DNA from: Fistularia commersonii
Lineage: Eukaryota > Chordata > Actinopteri > Syngnathiformes > Fistulariidae
Direction: 5' to 3'
DNA: 64,000 bases
NCBI GenBank assembly: GCA_037954325.1
Contig: JBBMNZ010000001.1
Coordinates: forward strand, 25,245,758 to 25,309,757
Position 1 is the first letter of the stretch; each line of letters begins with the position of its first letter. Both the position numbers and the translations under genes were made by a program. The notes beneath the pieces were generated by a model. It saw nothing but the letters and a program-made list of their open reading frames with translations. It was not told where the DNA came from and did not search any database. Of the stretch, positions 12,577-24,850 are shown in pieces.

Positions 12577-15500
12577 TGACGCCGCTCACAATCTTGTGCA
12601 AACACACTGCCCCCAAATGACTTCCTTCTCTCTAGGTGTTTTACTTCACCCCTGGGAAGTCAGGCCCGAGTGTTTAATGCTGTCGGAGTGACGACGTCTT
12701 TCTTTTTCCTCCCCCCCATAAGGGATACATTTCGGTCACACACACACTCACAGGGGTTTGCACGTTACAGGAAACAAACCCCGCACAAAATTCCACATAC
12801 CTAAAGATTAATAAGTATGACACGTATTCAGGCGCACAACTCCCCAAAGCTCCAGACACCTCATTACAGGCATGACACACTTCTACCACTGGGATTTTTT
12901 GAATAAATGTGTCCCTCCCGAAGTTTTTTTGCTGCTTGCGGCTACGGTCCCCGTGGGCTGACTGTTAATGACATCATGGCGCTTTGCATCTGTACTTGGG
13001 AAATCGTCGGTATCAGTCTTCCCGTAACTAAATAATCTTGCTTTCTCATTGTTACAGCGGCCTGCTGATGCCATTACAACCCAATAAAAGGCAATTTTCT
13101 ACACCGGCGGCGACAGCGGCTACCTGAAACAACCAAAACAGCTTTCTTTACCGCGGACATAATGGCGTGATTACCGCAAATGCACTCTGCCACCTCCGGC
13201 CGGTTAGCGAGCGAGAGAGCGAGAGAGCGGGATGTTAACGGAGTCCGACGAGGGGAGAGCGAGCCACGATCCGAGGGGATGGAAACCGGGCCCTCAAAAG
13301 GGAAGGGCGGCATGACGCTTCTCCATCGTCTTTGTGCGGTTACCGACAGATGTGCAGCATAATCAGAATACAGCATGTATGCGTCGTCGCGGTGCGGACG
13401 GATGAGTCAGGAGAGAAAATGCGATTACAGTAGGCAATCATAACTCAGATTAGCCTTCCTCTGTACCTCTCTGCGCTGTTCAATACAGGAATCAATCACC
13501 ATCATATTCACTACAGCGACTCATATCACAAAGAGGCCTGCACCAACAGGACAAATATTATTCTCTCGGGCAGAGAAAACAACATTGTTTATAGAGCAAG
13601 GACAACAATCACTCTTTTTAATAAATAACGGCAGCCATTATAATCATAAATAGCGAAGGGGCCAGAGGCTGTTTGTCGGGGGGAGGATGATACATGAATC
13701 CATTCAGCATATTTCTGCTGCGGGCTTGTATCTCTGCAACCGAAGGGATCAAAGAAGCTCCTGACAAAAGAGGCGCCGATGCAGCCTGCTGAGATGACAG
13801 CCTTCACCGATGCTAGCGGTGCACTCAGCACTAACATCGGCTGACTAACCAGTCCAGAACAGCACATTCGGTCTCCCTGCAGTTTCCTCTATCTGATTAT
13901 TATTGATGACATCAGGACATTCGGGGCCCGTAGAGGCTCATTAAATCAGAAGTCAACTGATAATGAAAGTGAACGCTCGGCGCCGGATTACTTTATTTTC
14001 CCCGACATTGTACTTACGAGGGGAAGAGTTTTCGTACTTTCGCGCGCGCCCGCGTTTTACTCGCTCCCTCCGGATCCCTGTTTGATAAGAAACCGGTTGA
14101 CTGGAAATCAAGTAGGGAAATTTCTTCTCGCACAAAGCCCGAAGCATTTCGGCCGGTTTGTGTCGTGTGGTCTTTTTGTGTCGCGTCTCATAAAACGCCC
14201 AGCACGTCCTCTCGGTTCTACGGCGTCCTGCGACGCTCCGGTTGGGGGTGGGGGGGGGGCAAATGTTAATGGGCTCTGTTGTTTCAATGATTTCAATTAA
14301 TTCACATCAAGCTGAGCGGATTATTCCATCATTTTGTTTATAAATCCCAGTTACGTACAAATCTTTGCTCGGACAATATTATCGACACCGTCAATCCCCC
14401 CCCCCCCCACGACGTTGGGTTTGAGGCTGATGTGGAAAATGGGCAAATCATATATTCACTCAGCCTTTTCGACTCATTTGGAATGATATCCATAAACTCC
14501 GAGCCCGCAGGAAAAAGGGGAGACATGACCAGTCAAGGATTTTATGGCTTTACCCAGTCACTCAGGGGCACAGCGGTGCTTTTACGACGCGATGCCGTGT
14601 ACGCCGGCCCGGCCGGCCCCCACCCCCATCCCCATCCCGCGCTGCACACCGGCAAGGTCCTTACATTTAATGGACTCAACACACTCGCATCTCCAGCGGT
14701 CGCCGAACTGTCACAGCCGCAAAACAGCCCGGGCGACAGGCGACCCCCTCACTTTAATCAAACCTGATTTCCAAGTAGGTTTTATACTTTTTTTCGCCCG
14801 CCGTGGCATCCCGAGCCCCCGTGGACCGCAATCTCCCGCATATTTTTCTGCTCCATCACCACGGGGCAGACAAGGAGGCAGGATTCGATTCAGTCAAGGT
14901 ATTTGCATGTGTAATTCAGCGGTTACAATCAGAGAGACATGGCGCCGTCGACGTCAACTGTTGACTGTGAAACAAGATTTAGGCCCTCTCTCAATTTGTG
15001 GCCTGTCCTATGTCGGCGCCTAATTGTGTGTATCTTACAGCTTATCACTCTATTTCTCTCCGCCAACAGGCTGTTATGGTTAGATAACCGTACTCATTTG
15101 CTCTGTTAAGTGGCTGATTGCTTCACAGTTTGTGTTTAGCACATATGAATGCACGGCAGGATTTTATGCATGTGTGCGAGTGTGATTCTAATTCCTCCCC
15201 TTGCTTGTGTGTGTGTGTGTGTGTTGAGGATATGGCGTGTGTACACCAAGCTTAGCTCCAGTCCCTGGCAGCATGACAGAGTCAGATTTCCGTCATCCAT
15301 ATTGCACCGAATGCCAGAAGATGTAAGCAAATAAATGGGAAAAAAATAAAAGACAGAAAGAAATCAACATTATTGGGTTATATTGACGCAACAGACCTTC
15401 AGACCAGCGTCAACTCGCCGAGGCAATGCTTTTCAACGTTGCTTCATCAGCTGTGTAAACAACTCCGGCACAAAAAAATCGCGGATAAATATTCGCATCC

Positions 15501-16130
15501 CATCACAGCATTTCCTTTACTTTGCGTGATGTTTTTGTTTATTGAGAAAGGCTGAGGAGCTGAGGACTCGCCCTGATAAGTTTTATTGGAGACCAACAAA
15601 AAATAAAAAGCCCAAGCCCAAAATCTGGAATAACTAAAATGACTTTGCAATAAAACTACATAAGAAAATAGAGTATCTGACATTGAAAAAAAAAAAAAAA
15701 AGGACAAAACCTAAACACAAACTCAACAAATCCCAGGAGGAAAAAAAACTGAGGGAAGGTAAGGGTATGTTGAAGACTTATTTAGTAGAAACAGGTTGTG
15801 CTGACATGAACCTCACGGCACCGACCGCCTGGCAGGTGAATGAAAACCCTTTCACGCTGACAAAGAGCGCACTGACGCTCATCTGAAATCCTTTTTCCTT
15901 CGTTGCAAAAGCACAGAACTCGCACTCGCTCCGGGGTCAAGCGACTCCGCTGTAGTCGGAGGTGTTTATCGACTCCGGCGAGGACGTACGCATGACACCG
16001 AGGCAGGTGGATTCGTTTTCACCTCTTTTTCACCGCTGTACCGGCACCACGGCGATCAGAGATCTCAGCTGTAAGAGCTCTTCCGGAGCCTTCCTCAGTT
16101 TGCTTTTAGAAGATTAACTCGCGTTGTAAA
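7736..16130. other. No gene seen; long noncoding stretch, repeat-poor from about 9560 to 15120
   Basis: No coding sequence can be supported. Low-complexity items are an A run near 9391-9407, an A run near 11752-11772, a (CA)15-16 at 12540-12571 and a GT tract at about 15206-15224. Between about 9560 and 15120 few recognisable interspersed repeats are seen, and there are many homeodomain-like TAATTA/ATTA motifs and mixed-composition segments. That is compatible with conserved noncoding DNA, but conservation cannot be judged from one sequence. Confidence 0.5.
12540..12571. repeat. (CA)n microsatellite
   Basis: An uninterrupted CA dinucleotide run of about 16 units in noncoding DNA. Confidence 0.95.
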
Positions 16131-16149
16131 ACAAAAAAAAAAAAAAAAA

Positions 16150-16815
16150 GATGCTAAAAACCGTAGAGCTGCTGCTTCGCAACAAGAAGGTTCCCGGTTC
16201 GATTCTGAAGTCAAAACTTTATTGTCGATTTCTCGACCAGACGGTTCTCCCTTTCTCTGGGTGACATGAAATTAACAAAATAATAATCAAGTGCACATTA
16301 ACAGTAAAGTTGAAAATAAACAAACAAATATCAAACTATAAAGTGCGCGGGGATACAATCTACTAGCACTGAGGTGAAAGGATGACAGATTTAACAGCAT
16401 AAAAACCTGAAATGCATAAAAATATGTAATTTGAATATACAGAGTTGCAGCGGTTATCTGTGCAAAAATAGGCTCGTAAGTAATACCATATAATAGCAGG
16501 TGAGAAACTGAAATATAGGCATAAAAATATCTGCATGATGGATTTTACAGTAACAACAGTGCAAAAATAGCAATAGTCTGTGTGGAGTTTGAATGTTCTC
16601 CCGGTTTCTGCACGGGTTTCCTTCCAAAGTCCAAAAAGCAGGTCGATTGAAGATCTCTAAATTGCGCAGAGGGAGTGAATTATCGTCTCTGTAAGCGGCC
16701 CGGCGATCGGTACAGGTTGAATCCCGCCGCCCGCCCAGCGACAGGCGGGAGAAGCTCCGGCATTCCCATTCTCAAACCTTCGTGCAGGATATACGGTCTC
16801 GAAAAAGAATGAATG
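16150..16815 (+). mobile_element. SINE-like fish repeat split by an inserted repeat
   Basis: The left part (about 16150-16206) has the CTGCTTCGCAACAAGAAGGT...GGTTCGATTC block and the right part (about 16573-16815) has the GTGTGGAGTTTGAATGTTCTC block, running to a GAATGAATGAA end. In fish genomes these two blocks are normally adjacent. Here about 365 bases lie between them (16207-16572). The insert begins CAAAACTTTATTGTCGATTT, is A-rich with 'gcaaaaatag' motifs, and resembles an antisense LINE tail. This is therefore a nested insertion. The exact junctions are approximate. Confidence 0.65.
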
Positions 16816-18820
16816 AAAACCCACTTAAACGTGAAAAATAAACATTTATGACCTGGATGAGGCTGATCATCGTGATGATAAAATGTCCAATTTACACTGA
16901 AAAGAAAAAGGATGTTGTTTAGCATCGCACACGTTTGACTGTCACAGTAACTCTCCTCAATGTGGAAAAAAATGAAGTTTGAGTCAAACGTGCAGATGGG
17001 ACTGCGAGCTTATTCTGCTTTTGTTTGGATTTTTTTTTTTTTTTTTCCTCGCGACCCCGGTTCTTCCCAGCACGTCAATCAAATAGGTTTGTCTGGAGTC
17101 TTGTTGGGGTTGGAGTTTGTGTATGAGTGTGTGTGTTTTTTGATGAGCACCCGTCTGCTCAAATCTGAAGTGACATTTTAGTCTGACGCGAAGGCTGCGA
17201 GACGCTCAAAATTCAGGTGTTTGAAATGTAGGACACGGCATCCTTCATTCCGCCGCGCGTTACATCGAGAAAGCAAACATCACACACGCGTATAGATATT
17301 AATCTGTGTATCAGTTGTGTTTCTCCTCTTTTTGTCTCAAAACATATATCTACTAAAGCAACATCTCTTACTCTCAGCTCTGCCTCATATCTCTTCCTCA
17401 CTCCGTACGTACAGCCGGCTCACCTGGTGACAGCGCTGGTGAAATATTAATGCGTTCAGCCAAGTGTTGGTTTTGGAGTAGTGCCCTGACCGTGAGCTTT
17501 GTAGCCTGATCGAGGAGGAAGCAGCAGCTATTCAGAGGCTAAGGGAGGGTTCCACACAGACATACGTAACAAGGAGGACAATGCCAAGTAGAACTTCACT
17601 TGCTGCTTTGCACGATATAAATGATTTATTGCTGCAAAGTTAAGTCTGTCCGGTGCTCTCTCCCTCAATAAGTCCAGCCGCAGCAAGTTGAAAAGATCCC
17701 TAGCCTGAAGCAGTTCATAAAGGATGGAAAGAGATACCGGATTCAGCTCTCAACTTAGGCCTCTTTAGCCCTTCACACACAAACACACACACACACACAC
17801 ACACAACAATCACATGCAAGTCCCACCCCCAACTCAAGAGCTTTAATAAGCTCTAAAACTGCAGGTGCTGCTGTTTCTTTTGTGCCCGTTTTTTTTTTTT
17901 TTTGGCATTGTGCATTCGGTTGCACACCTCCCAAGGGCTGATGCCTTTCTCAAGGAGGCCTAAATAAGGAATGAGCTTAGTAACTGGGAACTGCTCTCTC
18001 CTGTTCTGATTCAACGCGCTTTCGTCGGCTTGCTTACTCCACATCGCCCCGAGATCCCTCTAGGTTTATGCCTGAGTATTCACACCCCGGTGTGTGTACT
18101 GTATCGGAGTCTTCTTGCATGGGTGCCTCTGTCGGCACTTGTTTGTTCTACATGTGTGCTTGTTCTCTGTGCGTGTGTGTGTGTGTGTGTGTAGCTTTAA
18201 AGATATGTGCCGCCCAGGTAGTTTATTTGAGCAGCCAAACATCTCTGGAACGACACATCAAAACGCACTTGTTTGTTCGAGGGAGAGGTTCAGCGGTTCA
18301 AGGCTTCTAATTTGCAGATCTGTGAGAAGGCGTATGGAATTTTTTTTTTTTTTTTATTGTATACCAGAATAATGCTGACATTCCTCCAAGCTTGCTTATC
18401 TTGCATCCTTGTTTTTTCTATTTTTTTTATACTGTGTGCTTGGGGGTGGAGCTTTTATCTGAGAATGTGATGGTGGTGGTGGTGGGGGGGAGACACACAC
18501 ATGCACACACACCCTCTCAGGATCCTTGTGAGTCAAATGTGGAGCTGCTAAAATCCACTATACCTACATGACTGAGCCTGAAAGAAAACCCCCCGCTCTA
18601 GAAATAAGATCATCTGTCCTTGCTTTACCTGAGCATCGTACTTGAACTGAGACGGCAACTTAGCTTTCAGAATAAGTCTCCGTTTGGCTGCTTCCTGTAT
18701 AATAAATCGGAATTCTCCGTGCCACTTTTCATCGGGTTAAATGGTTTTTAACATATTGCCTCCCTTTTAAACAAATAAGCTATATCAGTAAGCACAGACA
18801 CACCATTCAGATAATTGTGA
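16816..18820. other. No gene seen; noncoding
   Basis: No supportable gene. The stretch contains a T run near 17032-17046, a CA tract at 17783-17804, a T run near 17890-17903, a GT tract at 18172-18192 and a short TGG repeat at about 18467-18486. Confidence 0.6.
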
Positions 18821-19051
18821 TTATTGTTTGTGTCCGTAGCCCCGGGTTTGTGTTTGTGTACTTGCAGCTCCTTTTAATCTGTTTGGTGGTTGGGCGGAGA
18901 GGAGTGTGATGGAGGCCACAGCTCTGGGAAATAAGCTGTTTTTCAGTCTATTGGTGCGTGCCCTTATTGTCCTGAACACTTTGCCAGATGGAAACAGGGG
19001 CGGCTGGAGTGTTGTTTTTTTTGTCCGTGAAACGCTGCTGGTCTCGGCCAT
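18821..19051 (-). mobile_element. LINE ORF2 C-terminal remnant, antisense
   Basis: The minus-strand frame contains LFPSGK..RTIRARTNRLKNS followed by LFPRA. I recognise this pattern (family form LLPSGRRYRSIRARTNRLKNSFFPRA) as the C-terminus of a fish LINE ORF2, a family different from the one at 6575-7735. Only about 40 codons remain and the rest has drifted. It is a fossil, not a gene. Confidence 0.75.
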
Positions 19052-19599
19052 GTTTGGTTGTTCGGTTTATCCCCGCAAAGCCCGGAAGTACTGGACCTTC
19101 GGCGAAGCCTACGTGCTCCTGCGCTTCGCCATATGCGAGCGTTGACTTTGCAGTGCGATCCTCGCGTTGGCCGGGCCTTGCCCTCACTGCCGGCTTTTGC
19201 TGCTGATTGAGCGTGTTGAATTGGCAGCGCAGCCCATTGTTGAGAGTATTTAGCTGATTAACTTCAGTGAATCAGCTATGAGAGGAGAAATGGCAGCGAG
19301 CGAAGCAGCAAACCACTTCGTACAGCGGCCTCACCCCAAATGTTCCCGAGGCCTTGTATTTAATGTATTTCTGCTGTTTTATCACACATACACCTGCAAG
19401 TATGCATATTTTGACCGACGGTGACGTGGCTTCTGCTTTGTTCATATCTGCACGCCAAACCTCTCTTGTTTTTTTCTCTCAGGACGAATACAAACCACCG
19501 CCACCCTCTGGATCAGAGTTCTTCCTCCTTACTCTAATTAACTGTCTTCTGAATTCTGTGCAATGTGTTCAAGTGCAACACTGTAAACATTGGTTTGGC

Positions 19600-20480
19600 C
19601 TTCGTCCTTGCCAGTAATGACTTGGGTATTTGTTTATGTTCAGACCCTGGCCGCCCACGTTCCATTGCTTTTTCACATTCCCGTATGTGGAGGGGAATTT
19701 GGACTATCTGCAGCAAGAGTTTCTTTGTGGTATAAAATGGGCCTCGCTTTTGTTGTCCCTTAATAGCCGCTTCTGGACTGAAACTAGAACCGTCCGGTTG
19801 CGCGTTCGTTCATGCAGTAATGGACCACGGTGGCGATGGTTGGGACGCGTATCTTAAGCAAAAACACACCACTGCGAAGAAGACGACGACACGGAAAGGA
19901 AGATCGAAATTGCCTGTTGGTCTCCATAGCGGGAGCAATAACCAAGGGTTGAGGTTTTTTACATTTTGTCCCTGCATTGCTTCGCTGTGTGTAACGTAAA
20001 ACCCATGCCGTTAGCACACTTCTTTTTGCAAAAATCTTTGTTCCCCTGCAAGCCCCGGAAATCCCTCTATGGACCGGAAGAGCTTAAACCTCTTCGGCGG
20101 CTCGTTTCTCACTCCTTCTGTCCGCTAAGTCGCAAGAAAACCGTTGACCTGTGACAACGAAAAATGTTCTTCCGACCAGTGAGCGGCAACATCGCAAAAC
20201 TTCCTATGGAACAGTGCAAAGACCCTGCCTGTAGGCTCTAAAATGGAACTGAGGTCCATTGTTCCTCGTGCGTGCCGTCCCAATGCACGGAAAAACGGCC
20301 CCGTTCACAAAAAGGTCGAAGGAACTGCAAAAAAGTTCCTTCCGTGTGAAAGGGACCATTGTAATCATGGCGCTGGACACCTGGATGAGGGTGCAGTCGT
20401 GGGTGATGAAGTCTGCGGAGGATTGCGCGCAAAACGCAGTTTCGTGGGCGGCCCATGAGAAAGATTAAGGTGGAGGATGT
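19600..20480. other. Possible decayed DNA-transposon-like segment, unidentified
   Basis: The stretch is richer in GC and CpG than its surroundings, with short open frames on both strands (for example 19784-20017 minus and 20243-20458 plus). The phrase 'aaaaagttccttccgtgtgaaaggg' near 20329-20353 and the preceding 'gaaggaactg' have the look of terminal sequences of non-autonomous DNA elements. I cannot place it in a family or define ends, so it is listed as a candidate only. Confidence 0.25.
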
Positions 20481-21558
20481 GCTGTTGCCAATATTGACGT
20501 GCTGTGGTCATTCAGGTAATAAATCCATTCTCTATGAACCACAAGCAGAGCGAAAAAAATTCAATGTTTCAAGGTTGGTGACCATTTTATCGTTCTGACT
20601 TTGTCAAATGCAGTGACTGGGTCCTCCTACAGCATCCTAGCCTACCCTTTAGGTGAGTAAAAGCAATGTGGAAATCATCTGTGATGGAGTCCTCTGAGAA
20701 GAGGTTTGTCCAACGGATTCGTCAAATCGGGTGGGCCAACGGACATCTGGGACGTTAAACGTCTCAAAACTCTTCAAAACTCTGGCTTATAGTTACTTAG
20801 AGTTCCAAATAGACAGCTATGAGTTTCATAAGAGCATGGAAATAATCCTTCTAACTTTTTTATTTTTTTTTATTTTATTTTTTTTTTACAGACAGTGGTC
20901 TCTAGAAACCTTTTATCATGTCTAGACTTTAACATTATATAAAAAAAAAAAGAAGATAGAGATAGAGATACCAGCCACATTCCTCTAAAATTCCACCGGG
21001 TTTAGTAAAAAGAAGGTAAAAAAGGAAAAAAGTTAATGAAAAAATACCAAATTGATGGTGACTGTCTCAGCGGACGATCTATCATCTACCCCAACTTTGT
21101 CTTGCTAAAGGTGCTGAGCGCTTGCCGTGAGTGTTGTACGTCTGTACCTTTTATTAAAAGATTCATTTTGGCATGCAGTAATGTAAATACGCCCCAAGAT
21201 AACTTCAGCTACAAATGACATATTTATGACTGAAGAAAAAATGACTTCCGGCTTTTCACAAGCAAGGACTGCAGACATTTACACACATGCATTGACGTAC
21301 ACATTGACGTTACAGGCAAAAATACCGATGCGGCCAACATGTTCAGGAACCATGTTGGCTTAAGCCAGAGTGTTGACTGGCAGGGATTTTATTATCTTTC
21401 ACACACAGCAGTATTTAAGAAGATACACAAAGGATTTTGTGACCACCTAATTAAAGCAGCTACATCACTGAGTCCATCAGAGGGTCTCTCACAGTGACAA
21501 ATTTACAGATAATCACCCAGTTTTTCTCTATGGTGCATTTTTGTGCAGTGCAGCGAAT

Positions 21559-21559
<1 letters not shown>

Positions 21560-21601
<42 letters not shown>
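21560..21601. repeat. (GT)21 microsatellite
   Basis: A perfect alternating GT run in noncoding DNA upstream of the first recognised grin3b exon. Confidence 0.95.
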
Positions 21602-21602
<1 letters not shown>

Positions 21603-24600
21603 CCCTACTCTAATCAGCGTAATTTCTGCCTTTGGCAGGCAGCTGTTATATCATAGCTGTGATAAAGCCAGAGAGAGTTACCAACCCAGGACCGACCTGA
21701 AAACACACAAAAAAAAAAAGTCAGTAATAAAACATAATAGAGTATTTAAAAAATAACCTAACCAAAAGATGTGTTATTTTCCCTTGGAGATAAACAGACA
21801 CTGAAAAGTGCTTGAATTAAATTGTCCAAGGTGGAATTAGCAGGTGTCCAGAACCCTGACCCAAAGTGAATTCCGATGCTCCTATGCGGTTCGGAAAAGA
21901 CTGACAACGAAGCATCAACACATTCGTCTTATCAACTTGCAAGGTGTGAAGTTATCTACTTAGCAGAAGTTTGTATAAGCAGCGAGTCGGCAAGGTAACT
22001 CCAAGTTCAACAAGGGATTTTTCATGATCACAAAGGCTTTTTCGTTTTTTCTGTAACATTTAGCAAATATATTCTCACACTGGTGACACCTAACCTGTGC
22101 TGACCCAGCTTTGGAAAAGGCCAGAGGAAATTTCAGATCAGAATATGTATATTCATAACCTCAGCTCAGTTTCAATTTTACATGGATATTTAAAAAAAAA
22201 AAAATGCCTCAGGTCTTTGTAACGCACACACACACACACACCTTGCAGTCACTATTTATGAGGGCTGCAGCTCCATATATTGTCAGGAAAAGAGAAAGCC
22301 TCAGATCACTGCAAATACGCTATCATCATAACAGCGTTTTTACCAGTCAAGGTATATATTTAAGGTTTTAAATAAATAACTGTGACATGCTGACCATTAA
22401 CTATAAACAGCCAAATAAAAGCATGCAATTATGAAAAGAGCTCTTTTTGTGGTTGGTTTTAAAAAAAAAAAAAAAAAAACTAATTGAAAGTGGTTTGGAA
22501 CCCGGGGACTCAAACATCATCAAACACCCGCAGCCTCTGAAAATGGAGTAAATATGTGTTGCGTAACGACCACAATAACCCGTCAGTGTTCCAAATAACT
22601 GAATCAGGACAAAAGTTAAGCAAACAAATTGCACCGGGGGACCCAAACAATGTGTCAGACGATGGGCCTGAGCAACTTGAGTTGGTTGAACGGAGATAAA
22701 ACTCCACAAGAAACCAGTCTGTTGCACATCTAACACCGATTCGCTGAGACCGAACTTGAATCTCAAACCTTGCAGTTACTTTCGAACAGTCAAATTATTT
22801 ATGTATTGTTATACACAGAAAAAGCATTTATGCATCTAATTGTCATTTACAAGACCTATATATTTTGAATCACACCCCATAGTTCATTCTATAGTCGTAA
22901 CTTACGATACGTATTGAGTTTTTTTTTTTTACAGCGTTTATCTTGATGTATTGTTATTCTTCCCTATTAGTCCATCACTTTGTGTTTATGCGGTGCTCTC
23001 AGTTTAACCCTTGAGTGCTGCGACGTTTCTCAACGGGGTTGAAATGTAATATAAATGTCATTTGCAGATTTTAACTAGATAGCGAGTTTCTAGCTGTAGT
23101 CCCATGGAGACAAAACAGAAAGGAATGCAATCCATCATTTTTTTTTTGTTGTTTGTTTGTTTTTTACCTCCATAAGCAACAGGGTAAAAATGACAGTTTA
23201 AAACAGAAAAAAAAGAATTCTATACGATATAGAAACAGTTGACTAGTTTAAGTTAAAAAGTAATTTAAAAAAAGATGTCTCCTTCAAACCTATAGAGTAG
23301 GCTCATATCGCCACCATAGATTTTGCATATGTAAAAAAAAAAAAAAAAATCATATATATTTATACACACACATGCACACACACACACACACGCACATTTT
23401 TTTTCCCTCACATCATTTGCTGTGATTTTGCGTATTTGAAATACAAAATACCCGTCACCATATATCAGCATTCTGCCATCCATAATATATAAGACAGATG
23501 GCTGTTACCCTGAGCAGCCTACAAGGAGAGCGGTTATAGATTTACATACTAATTCCAAAAGCTGCCTCCAGGCCCTGTTTTGATCCATCATCGTCAGACA
23601 GAAAACATTATACATAAGTTTTATTCCTAACTGTAATATACTGAATAACACTTACACCTGTAGTGGAAATCCTCCCCTATCTGTCTTCGTTCTCCACACC
23701 TGCGGCTGCTGTACCGCCACCCGGCACACCTGCCACCTTCAACTTTTCTGCCCCCCCGTTGAGTTCAAACGAAGACTCCTAACTTTAATTCCATCCTCAC
23801 GCGCATACCTGCCGTCACCCAGCGGAAGTAAATACATACGCTGCATTAAATCAACCATATCTTTTCTCACTTCAGTCAATTTTTTTTTTTTTTTTTTTCC
23901 GCTTCTCTTAAGAGACTAAAGAACATCCAGCAGCGGGTCGCTCTGTTTACTTTGTACTCCCAGGTGGGATATTTCCATTTCAACGAGTGTGCGTGAGTCA
24001 TAGTTTTCCAATAACTCATCTTAAAGATGCATAAAGCATATGTGTGTGTGTGTGTGTGTGCGTGTGTGTGTGTGCGCCCGGAGGAGTGTGCACGACATTC
24101 AATTATACGCAGGTTTTTATCACTATTAAAGATGTTGAAATTGTGCCAAAGGTCGTACTTGTGCAAACCCGTCATCTGACTCGGGTAAAATAGCCACCCG
24201 TAGTATATCTTAAGTCACGAGTAGATAAACTTTGAGCTCTCTTTTTCAAAGAATCCCCCTTCTCAACCTTGCCTGAAGCGGTGATAGGATGAAAAATGGA
24301 TAGAAGCCCCAAAGGAAGGCGGGGGAAGGTCCATCTGTGAGCTGCATTCAAGGACAACAGTGTTATCCATTTTGGAACAGTATGAAACAAGCCAGTGTCT
24401 TCTGTGGCGTTAGGAAATGCAGGCTTCTGGATGAACTGTGGTTGCTTCTGTTATCTTGCCAACCCAACTGTGATGTTGCAGATTAGATGTGAATCATTGA
24501 CTCCTTGTTTGAATTAGGCGGCTCTTCTCATTTTGAGCGAGGGATAATAAACACGTGCGACAGATTGTTTCTGATCAGTGTTGTGATGAATGACTGCAAA

Positions 24601-24710
24601 GATCGGGGTTGTTTCGCACTGCCTTGATGCTCCTTAAAGCCGCATTTAATGTGATTTAGTTTTATTCAGCCCCAAAGACGCCGGCGCCGTATCTTTTAAT
24701 CTCTGTTGTG

Positions 24711-24850
24711 ATCTTGTTTTTCCTTTTTTTTTTTTTCTTTTTTTTTTTCCTCCCCTCTCTTTTTCTCCTTCAATCATCCCTCATTTTACTTTCATGCGCT
24801 ACGCCCTCGTTCAACCGCTTTTATTCTCTCCTTCCTGTCCTTTCTGATAG
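24711..24850 (+). promoter_or_regulatory. Extended polypyrimidine tract and acceptor of exon 2
   Basis: A run of T and C, mostly T from about 24714 to 24751 and mixed T/C to 24850, ends at TTTCTGATAG. A second AG at 24867-24868 (CACCTGCAG before ATG) is in the same phase, so a tandem acceptor 18 bases apart is possible. Confidence 0.6.

Larger units (their letters stand above)
20481..24850. other. Noncoding; presumed end of grin3b intron 1
   Basis: No gene is seen. Contents include a (GT)21 tract at 21560-21601, CA tracts near 22224-22241 and 23363-23394, a GT tract at 24041-24075, A/T runs (for example 22460-22479, 23331-23349, 23880-23898), and a short tail of a fish repeat near 24280-24305 (GCGGTGATAGGATGAAAAAT). 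The last 140 bases are strongly pyrimidine-rich and lead into the exon 2 acceptor at 24849-24850. Confidence 0.6.

Noticed and set aside
13074..13376. Minus-strand frame of 100 codons upstream
   Set aside because: No domain and no splice or start context; its overlap with a plus-strand frame in GC-rich DNA suggests chance.
14544..15023. Open frame of 159 codons upstream of the gene, considered as grin3b exon 1
   Set aside because: It has no signal peptide and no GluN3 amino-terminal motifs; proline/arginine-rich content reflects local GC-rich sequence.
16150..16206. GGTTCGATTC B-box-like sequence considered as a tRNA gene
   Set aside because: No cloverleaf could be drawn upstream; the block belongs to a known fish repeat layout.
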